Positions 17,691-26,020 of a DNA stretch of 64,000 bases are shown one piece after another. Made by a program: the position numbers and the translations under genes. Location of the stretch: assembly GCA_002344075.1 (NCBI GenBank), contig DDTM01000057.1:26219-90218 (forward strand), written 5' to 3'. The stretch comes from Bacteroidetes bacterium UBA2364. Its GTDB lineage: Bacteria > Bacteroidota > Rhodothermia > Rhodothermales > UBA2364. Each line of letters starts with the position of its first letter. Within the stretch, counting starts at the first letter, position 1. The notes under the pieces were generated by a model that searched no databases, was not told the origin of the DNA, and was given only the letters and a program-made list of their open reading frames with translations.

Positions 17691-19949
17691 ATGCGCATCC
17701 TGTTTTTATTGGGCTTGTTGCTGACGCCAACGCTATTGAAGGCCCAAGGCACGGTAGCCGTTATCCCCCAACCCACTTCCATTACACCCGAAAGTGGGTT
17801 TTTTACTTTCCAGCCTTCTACTAAAATTGTGGTTTTGCCTGCTGGAAACAAGCGGGCGAAAGAAGTAGCCGCTTTTCTGCGTGACTGGCTGAACCAACAA
17901 GTTGGCATTAGGGCAAGCCTTCAGGCAGGGAGTCGTATTCCTGCTAGCGCCATTGTCCTTGCTTTAGAACGTCACGACGACATTACAGCCGCCGAAGGCT
18001 ACGAACTCCGCATTCGTAACGGCCAGATCCGTCTCTCTGCCTCCGAGGAAAAGGGTTTGTTCTGGGCCGTACAAACCCTGCGTCAACTATTTTCGCCACG
18101 TATTGAAGGTGCAAATCCGCCGAAAAATCACCCCATTAGCCTTCCGGCAGTCACCATAAAGGATGCGCCAAAGTTTGGCTGGCGTGGTAGTTTATTAGAC
18201 GTGGGGCGGCATTTCTTTCCGGTCTCTTTTGTGAAGCGATACATAGACCTCCTCGCACAGTATAAAATGAATGTCTTGCATTGGCACCTGACCGAGGATC
18301 AGGGCTGGCGCATCGAAATCAAGAAATATCCCAAACTGACAGAAGTGGGCGCATGGCGAACCGAAGCAGACGGCTCGCGGTATGGTGGATTTTATACCCA
18401 GCAAGAAATTCGGGAAGTGGTGGAGTATGCGCGTCTGCGCAACATTACCGTTGTGCCGGAAATTGAGATGCCCGGCCATTCTTCGGCGGCACTTGTGGCT
18501 TATCCGCAGTTTTCTTGCTCTGGCGAGACCAAAACTATACCTATTACTTGGGGTGTATTTAACGATATTTATTGTGTGGCCAAGCCCGAGACCATGGCTT
18601 TTTTGAAAGATGTTTTGGATGAAGTTATGAGGCTGTTTCCCTCTAAATTCATCCATATTGGTGGAGACGAAGCCCCAAAAACTGCATGGAATGACTCTGA
18701 ACTAACACAAGTTTTTATGCGGGAAAAGGGGCTAAAAAACGGCGAAGAACTCCAAAGTTGGTTCATCAAAGAAATAGATGCTTATGTTCGGAGCAAGGGT
18801 CGGGCCATTATTGGCTGGGACGAGATTTTGGAAGGTGGGCTTGCGTCGGGCGCAACCGTACAGGCGTGGCGCGACATCGAACATGCCCGCACCGCCACCA
18901 AATTGGGCAATTACGTCATCTCGTCGCCAACGAGTCATGCCTATTTTGATGGGCAACCAGATGGTTTACCCCTTGAAAAAGTATATGGGTTTGAACCAAT
19001 TCCGGCAGGACTAACCTCGGAGGAGGCCGCTCGAATACTCGGAGGCGAGGCCAATATCTGGACGGAATACATCACGACCGCGAATTTTGATGCGATGGTT
19101 TTTCCGCGCCTCTTGGCCATGTCGGAAGCTCTTTGGACGAAAAGTCCCCGATCTTATGCCGACTTTAAAGCCCGCCTAGACCGTGATCATTACCTGCGTC
19201 TGCGGCAATGGGGCGTACAAGTTGGTCCAGAGAACCGCTCGCTTATTACCATGAAGCCCGTTTTTGATGCAGCATCGGGCAGTATCCGTGTGCAAGTGGA
19301 GGCCAACGTTTCCGGTATGGCACTACACTACACTACTGATGGAAGCACACCGAAACCATCCTCATCTCGTTATACCCCAGAAGTGGTCTTTGATAAACCC
19401 GGCGATGTCTTGATTTTACCTTTATTAAATGGGGAACCACTCTTGCGCTCGGTACGATTTACGGTTCTCGAAAAACACTTGGCCGTTGGAAAAAAAGTCA
19501 CCCTCACCCATCCACCGTCACCGCGTTATACCGGAATGGGCGACCAAACCCTGACCGATGGTGTACAGGGGTCGTTTACCTTCAATGATGGCCTTTGGCA
19601 AGGTTGGGGAGACCAAGATTTTGAGGCTGTCGTGGATCTTGGTACGCCGCAACCGATAAAAGACGTGGCGCTCTCCACCCTTCAGGTAAGTGGTTCATGG
19701 ATTCTTTTGCCTAAAGAAGTAACTTTCTCAACCTCGTCTGATGGCAAAACATGGAGCATGCCCGCTCGCCTTACCCACGGTGAATCTCCTCGAAAATTAG
19801 AGGGTTTCCGCTATCTTTTTGTTCAACCCTTTGGCGGAGAATCCATCCGATACCTCCGCGTTACAGCGAAACGAGACACCCTTCCTGATTGGCACAATGG
19901 GCGTGGAACCCCTGCATGGGTTTTTATAGACGAAGTGGTGGTACGATAG
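17691..19949 (+). CDS. GH20 beta-N-acetylhexosaminidase
   Basis: Removes terminal N-acetylglucosamine or N-acetylgalactosamine from glycans such as chitooligosaccharides. 752 residues: signal peptide (1-19), GH20b N-terminal domain (~25-155), TIM barrel (~160-510) with the Asp-Glu pair of substrate-assisted catalysis at Asp326-Glu327 (HIGGDEAPKTAW), a chitobiase-type C-terminal domain (~530-595, LHYTTDGSTPKPS), and a discoidin-like domain (~600-750). No lipobox is seen, so it is probably periplasmic or secreted. It has its own terminator downstream and no linked transporter. Confidence 0.95.
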   Translation: MRILFLLGLLLTPTLLKAQGTVAVIPQPTSITPESGFFTFQPSTKIVVLPAGNKRAKEVAAFLRDWLNQQVGIRASLQAGSRIPASAIVLALERHDDITAAEGYELRIRNGQIRLSASEEKGLFWAVQTLRQLFSPRIEGANPPKNHPISLPAVTIKDAPKFGWRGSLLDVGRHFFPVSFVKRYIDLLAQYKMNVLHWHLTEDQGWRIEIKKYPKLTEVGAWRTEADGSRYGGFYTQQEIREVVEYARLRNITVVPEIEMPGHSSAALVAYPQFSCSGETKTIPITWGVFNDIYCVAKPETMAFLKDVLDEVMRLFPSKFIHIGGDEAPKTAWNDSELTQVFMREKGLKNGEELQSWFIKEIDAYVRSKGRAIIGWDEILEGGLASGATVQAWRDIEHARTATKLGNYVISSPTSHAYFDGQPDGLPLEKVYGFEPIPAGLTSEEAARILGGEANIWTEYITTANFDAMVFPRLLAMSEALWTKSPRSYADFKARLDRDHYLRLRQWGVQVGPENRSLITMKPVFDAASGSIRVQVEANVSGMALHYTTDGSTPKPSSSRYTPEVVFDKPGDVLILPLLNGEPLLRSVRFTVLEKHLAVGKKVTLTHPPSPRYTGMGDQTLTDGVQGSFTFNDGLWQGWGDQDFEAVVDLGTPQPIKDVALSTLQVSGSWILLPKEVTFSTSSDGKTWSMPARLTHGESPRKLEGFRYLFVQPFGGESIRYLRVTAKRDTLPDWHNGRGTPAWVFIDEVVVR

Positions 19950-19977
19950 TCCTCGCCAAACAAGCTTATAACAAGAC

Positions 19978-20025
19978 AAAGTTTTGCAGGTAGCCTTTCG
20001 TGCTTCATGCAAAACTTTTTGTTTT
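19978..20025 (+). terminator. Intrinsic terminator after the GH20 gene
   Basis: A perfect 11-base stem (19978-19988 with 20008-20018) with a 19-base loop is followed by a T-rich run broken by one G. It lies 28 bases after the GH20 stop codon. Confidence 0.8.
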
Positions 20026-20511
20026 TACGGCCTCACGATACATTAAAGAAATCCATTGAACCCTAAAACAGGGCTACACCCTCCCCGTATTCCTCCTTTG
20101 CCGCCTTGTCTGGCTACTTTTTTACCGTCTTAATGCTCTTTTCGTGGCTCTTGATCCAAATATCTGGTCAAAAAACCTAAATAAAGCATCTTTAGTTTTA
20201 GGGTATAGAAAATAAAAACCATTGCCCTGTATTCGTGTCTGGATTATGTCTGGTGAAAATACTGTATTTGAAACCCTGAGGCCTTTTGCCATATCCTCCA
20301 GAATGATTTACCTTCAACACCAGAGTTATAAAAGCGCTTTCGGTGGAGCAAAGAAATAAGTTCTTAAATGTTTCATGAAGAGCATCAGTTGGTTCGCCCC
20401 AGCCAATGTGACGAAAACAAAAGACCTCTTCCCTTTTCCATCAGTTAGCAAAATCCCAATGCCCAAAACCACTGGCAAAGTGCCTGTTAACCAATTAAAT
20501 GATTTTTTAGT
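20026..20511. promoter_or_regulatory. Long leader of the beta-glucan locus with a palindromic operator candidate
   Basis: About 490 non-coding bases before the first gene of the glucan locus. The only clear element is a 10-base perfect palindrome, AAAGCGCTTT at 20331-20340, resembling LacI/CcpA-type operators. The same 10 bases form the core of a 14-base palindrome at 40753-40766. No riboswitch, small gene or tRNA is recognised. The length suggests regulated expression. Confidence 0.45.
20331..20340. promoter_or_regulatory. Palindrome, candidate LacI-type operator
   Basis: AAAGCGCTTT lies 171 bases upstream of the GH/barrel start codon. It is a perfect inverted repeat and is shared with the intergenic region at 40753-40766. 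No LacI-family gene is in the window, so a regulator would act in trans. Confidence 0.4.
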
Positions 20512-23500
20512 ATGAAACAGTTTTTATTGGTTTTATCCCTCGCCACGTTACCGCTTATGGCTTTCGCACAATCCGGCAAAACCACAATCCTACAGGATGC
20601 GTCTGGGATCTCCCTTGTGGTAGATGGTAAGCCGCTCATGGTGAATGGTATGAACTGGGATTATTTCCCGATTGGTACCAACTTTAATTATAGCCTGTGG
20701 AATCAGTCTGAAGCAACCATTAAAGCGGCTTTAGACGAAGAGATGGCGCTCTTGAAAAACATGAACGTAAACGCGATCCGTGTTTATACAGGCATTCCTA
20801 AAAAGTGGATCGAATATATCTACGACAATTATGGAATCTACACCATGCTCAATCATTCGTTTGGTCGGTATGGACTAACCATAGAGGGAGCTTGGGTTGC
20901 CAATACCGATTATGCAGACCCCAAAACCAAGGCATTGCTTCTGAAGGAAGTCACCGAGATGGTGGCCAACTATAAAAATACCAGAGGCTTGCTTTTATAT
21001 CTTTTGGGAAATGAAAATAACTACGGCCTCTTTTGGTCGGGTGCCGAGACAGAAGACATTCCAATGGCAGATAGGCAATCTACCAAAAGAGCAAGATATA
21101 TGTATAAACTCTTCAATGAGGCTGCCCTTGCGATGAAGGCCATTGACAAAAGCTATCCGGTTGCCTTGTGTAATGGCGACTTGCTTTTCTTGGATATTAT
21201 CGCGCAAGAATGTCCGGATGTGGATATTTTTGGGACAAATGTGTATCGTGGTGTTTCTTTTGGAGACTTGTTCGAGCGGGTAAAAAAAGAGTACGGGAAG
21301 CCAGTTCTTTTTACAGAGTTCGGCTCGGATGCCTTTAATGCACTCACCAACGACGAAGACCAAAAAGCACAAGCCTATTACCTAAAAGAGAATTGGAAAG
21401 AAATTTACCTCAATGCCAAGGGCTTGGGTAAAGCAGGGAACTCCATTGGCGGATTTACTTTTCAATTTAGTGATGGATGGTGGAAATATGGACAAACCAA
21501 AAATTTGGATATTCATGACAGCAACGCCTCGTGGGGGAACGGAGGCTATCAGTTCGACTATCGTGAAGGCCAGAACAACATGAATGAAGAGTGGTTTGGC
21601 ATCTGTGCAAAAGGGCCGACCAATGCACAAGGCTTATACCAACTCTATCCGCGTGCTGCTTATTATTTATTGAAAGATGCGCATCAACTAAATCCTTATA
21701 CAAATGGGACGACGGCGGCAAAAGTAGAGGCCCATTTTGCGGCAACGAACATCATGGATGCTGTCTTGAGGGCACGATCAGACAAAGCCGCCATTCAAGG
21801 ACAATCCGGCGAAAAAATTAAACTATCGCGATTTACTGCAGAGTTTTCCACCTTCAACACTGGTGGGAGCCTCATTTCAACACCAACAACAGCGGCGTCC
21901 AACAGTAGCGATTACCCCAAACAATTAGGGTTCGATCATATGCAGTCGTTTTATGTTGGGATAGAGGCAAAACCTGTTGCCAACATGATGGCCAATGTCA
22001 CCTTTAATGTCTTAGGAAATGTGGCTCAAAATCCGATAGACCAAATCTTTTATGAAAACCGAGGCCGACCCGTTGTTTTAAATTCTGACAATGGAAACGT
22101 GCAATTGGATGATGCAAACCGCGTGCAAGTATATAGTGCAAGCTATAATTGGAATCATGACTGGTTTAATCTAAACGGATTTTACAGAACGGGACACTAT
22201 CACTGGGGCTACGAAGGCGACTTCTTCGGCCTGTATCCTGAAGCCAATTATGGCCCAATGATTGACATTTATAATGCCACAGCGCCTCTTGGTTTTGAAG
22301 TAGAAGGCAAGAAAGCGCTCAAACATTTCAAGGCTGCTTTCGGGCCACAATTATGGTGGGGTGCAAATCCGGCATTTTTGCTCAAATATGGCCGCAAAGT
22401 CGGAAACTCGGAACTGACGGGCCTATATCACGAAGACCTACAAGAACAAGGGAATGTACAAAGCTCGTTTGCCGTCCCACAACCCAAAACAAGAAGGGTA
22501 ACGCTGCATTTAAACCGCAAATTAAATAAATTCATTTTCGATTTAGGTGGAATTTGGGCAGGCCAACCCCTCAATGGTAGGGTGTACCAAGTACAACGAG
22601 GTGCCGAGGGAAATTATCAGGTATTTCAGCACAAAATTGAAGGCAAAGACAACTGGGGCGGAAAAGCAAAAATCACCTATACGGGTGGGAAGTTCAATTG
22701 GTATGCCCAAGGGGCTGCCCAAGGTCTGGTGGCTTCCGGCGGCGCTGATCTAACGAAAACCTTTACCGGATGGCGCTTGAAAGACAGCGGAAGTGGCAAT
22801 CAGTACAATTTTTTAACGGGCTTTACCCTTGCTACTGGCCAACTACAAATTGCTCCCAACTTTTTGTGGCAAAAACCCATTGAAGGCCCCATCAGTACCG
22901 ATGTTCCCGCACCGGGAAGGCCGCGAAACATCCTCACAGACCCGTTTGCGGTACGGGCAAATAGAGAGCAAATTGCCGGAGAAATCTTATTCAGCTACGA
23001 TCCAACACCCGCCTCTTGGATGTACGAGTGGGACAACGACCGCGCAGAAGATGCACCTTTTGCAATGAACCTGGGCTTTATTTATCGTCACCTCCCCACC
23101 ACCCAAGATGCCGCAATTGGGATATTCCCAGATGGCAGAAGTTCTTTCCCATTCAATGGGGCACCTCCAGCCAAAGATCTTTGGGAAATACATTCCAGAA
23201 TGGTCTCGAAGATTAGTCCGGAATTGGGGATTATCGCCAACCTTTTTGCCGGAACTGCACAAGCAAACGGGAGTGATCCGCGAACCGTCACAAGATTTGG
23301 TGGAGATCTGCGGGCCGTATTTAATAAAAGTAAATTAATTGCTTCGGCAAAAATAAATGATTGGGGACCGTTCGATTATCACCGAGATTTTAACCTGACC
23401 TTCCCTATTCAATTAATGGCAGATTTATCTACCGAAATTGCAAAGCCAGATTGGTTTGCATTGCCAGGAACGCGCATTGGATTACGGGGTGTCTGGAGGA

Positions 23501-23649
23501 CTTTAGACCGCTATTCCCCACGCTATAATCCAACGCAAATGTTGGATGCTTATGGGAAATGGGTACCCAATCCCAATGCTGTTGGTTATCCAAATGGTAC
23601 GGAATGGGAAATTAGAACCTATGTCCATATCAACTTGGGAAACAAATAA
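20512..23649 (+). CDS. Clan GH-A glycoside hydrolase with C-terminal outer-membrane beta-barrel-like domain
   Basis: 1045-residue exported protein (signal peptide 1-20). Residues ~25-400 resemble a GH2/GH5-type TIM barrel: VNAIRVYTGIPKKW on an early strand, acid/base Glu168 in LLGNENNYG, and nucleophile Glu269 in LFTEFGSDAF. From ~430 the protein changes to alternating hydrophobic/polar strands and ends EIRTYVHINLGNK, as an outer-membrane barrel would. It would thus join a surface or periplasmic hydrolase to a pore-like domain. Its position at the head of a GH16/GH30/phosphorylase/symporter cluster without SusC/D suggests a beta-glucan substrate. The hydrolase fold is fairly sure; the barrel is inference from strand pattern and terminus. 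Confidence 0.75.
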   Translation: MKQFLLVLSLATLPLMAFAQSGKTTILQDASGISLVVDGKPLMVNGMNWDYFPIGTNFNYSLWNQSEATIKAALDEEMALLKNMNVNAIRVYTGIPKKWIEYIYDNYGIYTMLNHSFGRYGLTIEGAWVANTDYADPKTKALLLKEVTEMVANYKNTRGLLLYLLGNENNYGLFWSGAETEDIPMADRQSTKRARYMYKLFNEAALAMKAIDKSYPVALCNGDLLFLDIIAQECPDVDIFGTNVYRGVSFGDLFERVKKEYGKPVLFTEFGSDAFNALTNDEDQKAQAYYLKENWKEIYLNAKGLGKAGNSIGGFTFQFSDGWWKYGQTKNLDIHDSNASWGNGGYQFDYREGQNNMNEEWFGICAKGPTNAQGLYQLYPRAAYYLLKDAHQLNPYTNGTTAAKVEAHFAATNIMDAVLRARSDKAAIQGQSGEKIKLSRFTAEFSTFNTGGSLISTPTTAASNSSDYPKQLGFDHMQSFYVGIEAKPVANMMANVTFNVLGNVAQNPIDQIFYENRGRPVVLNSDNGNVQLDDANRVQVYSASYNWNHDWFNLNGFYRTGHYHWGYEGDFFGLYPEANYGPMIDIYNATAPLGFEVEGKKALKHFKAAFGPQLWWGANPAFLLKYGRKVGNSELTGLYHEDLQEQGNVQSSFAVPQPKTRRVTLHLNRKLNKFIFDLGGIWAGQPLNGRVYQVQRGAEGNYQVFQHKIEGKDNWGGKAKITYTGGKFNWYAQGAAQGLVASGGADLTKTFTGWRLKDSGSGNQYNFLTGFTLATGQLQIAPNFLWQKPIEGPISTDVPAPGRPRNILTDPFAVRANREQIAGEILFSYDPTPASWMYEWDNDRAEDAPFAMNLGFIYRHLPTTQDAAIGIFPDGRSSFPFNGAPPAKDLWEIHSRMVSKISPELGIIANLFAGTAQANGSDPRTVTRFGGDLRAVFNKSKLIASAKINDWGPFDYHRDFNLTFPIQLMADLSTEIAKPDWFALPGTRIGLRGVWRTLDRYSPRYNPTQMLDAYGKWVPNPNAVGYPNGTEWEIRTYVHINLGNK

Positions 23650-23700
23650 TGTAATTGAAGGGCAGTCCATTTATCATATTCACAGTCAATCTGAAATTCG

Positions 23701-25104
23701 ATGAAAAACAATAAATCAATGAATCGTTTGCTCAGTGTAATAGGAGTTGTTTTTTACACACTATTATTGAGTGGTTGCCAAAACGATGACAGCGTTTTTA
23801 CGGCTGCAACCTATCCAAATAACCCCGATGTTTTTCTGGATTCATTTTCTGGAGGCTTGAATTATGCCGCATTTTCAGGTACTGTACCCACGGCTTTTCA
23901 GGTGGATAAAAAAGTTACCTATAACAATACGGCCCAATCCATGCGGTTTGATGTACCCAACGCAGGAGACCGCTTAGGAACATATGCCGGAGGTGCTTTT
24001 TTTACGCATGTTGGCAGAGACCTGACACAATACGATGCCCTTACCTTTTGGGTAAAAGCGACGGAGGCCGCAACCATCGGCGCCATTGGTTTTGGAGTTG
24101 ACTTAGGCGAGAACAAGTTTCAAGCAGGCTTTAGCGACCTGAAAGTGGGTACTACATGGCAAAAAGTCATCATCCCAATTCCCAATCCAGCCGCTCTGAA
24201 AAATGAAAAAGGGTTGTTTTATGTTTCTGCGGGCAATCAGAGTGGTAATGGATATTCTTTTTGGGTAGACGAAGTGCAGTTCGAAAAATTAGGAACCATT
24301 GCGCATCCACAACCCTCCATATTGAACGGCGAAAATCAAAATAAATTTGGCTTTGTTGGAATTAATACCAATGTTTCCAACCTACAGGTCCTCTTCAATA
24401 TGCCTTGGGGAGAAAATAAGGGAGTTAATGTTACTCCACATTATTTTACTTTCATCAGCTCAAAGCCAGAAGTTGCTTCCGTAGATACAAAAGGTGTTGC
24501 AACCATTGTAGGACAAGGCACGACCACCATAACGGCTAAATTAGGAGATATTACGGCAAAAGGTAGCCTTACCCTCACTGGTACAGGTGTTTTTGTTCCA
24601 GCACCAACACCCAATAGAGCCGCAAGCCGTGTCATTTCCATATTTAGTGATGGCTATACCAATGTTCCGGTAGAATATTATAATGGTTATTGGGCACCCT
24701 ACCAAACCACCCAATCTGCAGATTTTAAAATTAATAATGACAATGTATTGAATTATACGGCGTTTAATTTTGTGGGAATCCAGTTTGCAAATCCCGTTAT
24801 TAATGCCAGTGCAATGACCCATTTTCATGCAGATATTTTCATACCCGGTACACTCGCAGCAGGCGCAACGTTCAAAATCCAACTTGTTGACTTTGGTGCA
24901 GATGGTGTTTTTGGAGGGGGGAACGACAAAAATCATACGACCACGTACACGGCACCGACCCTTGGTGGAAATCGGTGGATAAGCATTGATATTCCTTTCT
25001 CAGTAATGACTGGGCTAACAAGTAGAACAAGTTTGGCACAGATTGTTTTTGAAGGGACGAATATCAGTAATTTTTATGCTGATAATATTTATTTTTACAA
25101 TTAA
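23701..25104 (+). CDS. Surface lipoprotein with CBM-like and bacterial Ig-like domains
   Basis: 467 residues with a lipoprotein signal (TLLLSGCQND, Cys26). Residues ~40-195 look like a beta-sandwich carbohydrate-binding module (DALTFWVKATEA, GYSFWVDEVQF), ~205-295 like a BIG_2 Ig-like domain (VASVDTKGVATIVGQG), and ~300-467 like a second beta-sandwich related to the first (HFHADIFIPG, NFYADNIYFYN). No catalytic motif is seen. It lies between two glycanase genes and overlaps the next start by one base (TAATG), so it probably acts as the surface glycan-binding protein of the locus, standing in for SusD. Confidence 0.78.
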   Translation: MKNNKSMNRLLSVIGVVFYTLLLSGCQNDDSVFTAATYPNNPDVFLDSFSGGLNYAAFSGTVPTAFQVDKKVTYNNTAQSMRFDVPNAGDRLGTYAGGAFFTHVGRDLTQYDALTFWVKATEAATIGAIGFGVDLGENKFQAGFSDLKVGTTWQKVIIPIPNPAALKNEKGLFYVSAGNQSGNGYSFWVDEVQFEKLGTIAHPQPSILNGENQNKFGFVGINTNVSNLQVLFNMPWGENKGVNVTPHYFTFISSKPEVASVDTKGVATIVGQGTTTITAKLGDITAKGSLTLTGTGVFVPAPTPNRAASRVISIFSDGYTNVPVEYYNGYWAPYQTTQSADFKINNDNVLNYTAFNFVGIQFANPVINASAMTHFHADIFIPGTLAAGATFKIQLVDFGADGVFGGGNDKNHTTTYTAPTLGGNRWISIDIPFSVMTGLTSRTSLAQIVFEGTNISNFYADNIYFYN

Positions 25105-25133
25105 TGCACTCCACTTTTAAAACCACAAATACA

Positions 25134-25976
25134 ATGAGAAATTTTAGATATACCTCTATATATTGGGGTCTCACTGGCATTTTGTTCTTTTTCTTGACAA
25201 GTGGTTGCGATCTAAAAGAAGGGCAAAATCTACCTGAAAGAAATTGGAGCCTGACTTGGTCAGACGAGTTCGATGGACAAGCCGGAGCACTACCTAATGC
25301 TCAGAAATGGGCCTTTGATATTGGCAGAGGCGATAATGGATGGGGTAATTCGGAGCTACAATACTACACCAACAGACCACAAAATGCTGCTTTAGACGGA
25401 AATGGAAATCTCGTTATTACGGCTATAAAGGAAAACTTCGGAGGTGCTAGCTATACCTCTGCTCGTCTTAAAACAAAAGATATTTTCACCCAAAAATATG
25501 GCCGTTTTGAGGCCCGTATTCAAACGCCATATGGCCAAGGAATTTGGCCCGCTTTCTGGATGTTGGGCGATAACATCGAAACCGCAACTTGGCCTTTGTG
25601 TGGTGAAATAGATGTCATGGAACAACGTGGACAAGAGCCTTCTGTTCTGAATGGCTCCCTCCATGGTCCCGGCTTTTCTGGTGCAAATCCGTTAACGGGA
25701 AAATATGTCCTTAAAAACAGCCGATTTGATACCGGATTTCATGTCTATGCGGTTGAGTGGTTTGAAGATAGAATTGACTTTTTTGTAGACGACCTGCTCT
25801 ATCATCGGATCACCAAAAAAGATATTCCTGCAAATGGACAATGGGTTTATGATCATCCATTCTTTATGATTCTGAATGTGGCAGTAGGTGGAAACTATGT
25901 GGGAGCGCCTAATACGGGCACCAATTTTCCACAAAAAATGATCATTGACTACGTGAAGGTTTATCAGGAAATGTAA
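25134..25976 (+). CDS. GH16 beta-glucanase (laminarinase-like) lipoprotein
   Basis: Endo-acting beta-1,3- or mixed-linkage glucanase. The GH16 signature is complete: Glu158, Asp160 and Glu163 in GEIDVMEQRG, with the upstream WSDEFDG and ELQYYTNR typical of laminarinases and the later HVYAVEW. A lipobox FFLTSGC anchors it in a membrane, probably the outer membrane facing out. I use the ATG at 25134 (280 residues); an ATG at 25104 overlapping the previous stop adds ten residues and is equally possible. It should generate oligosaccharides for the rest of the locus. Linkage specificity cannot be read from sequence. Confidence 0.93.
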   Translation: MRNFRYTSIYWGLTGILFFFLTSGCDLKEGQNLPERNWSLTWSDEFDGQAGALPNAQKWAFDIGRGDNGWGNSELQYYTNRPQNAALDGNGNLVITAIKENFGGASYTSARLKTKDIFTQKYGRFEARIQTPYGQGIWPAFWMLGDNIETATWPLCGEIDVMEQRGQEPSVLNGSLHGPGFSGANPLTGKYVLKNSRFDTGFHVYAVEWFEDRIDFFVDDLLYHRITKKDIPANGQWVYDHPFFMILNVAVGGNYVGAPNTGTNFPQKMIIDYVKVYQEM

Positions 25977-26020
25977 TATTTTTTGCATGAATAACCCATT
26001 TTTTCCTAAAACTCTCAAGA

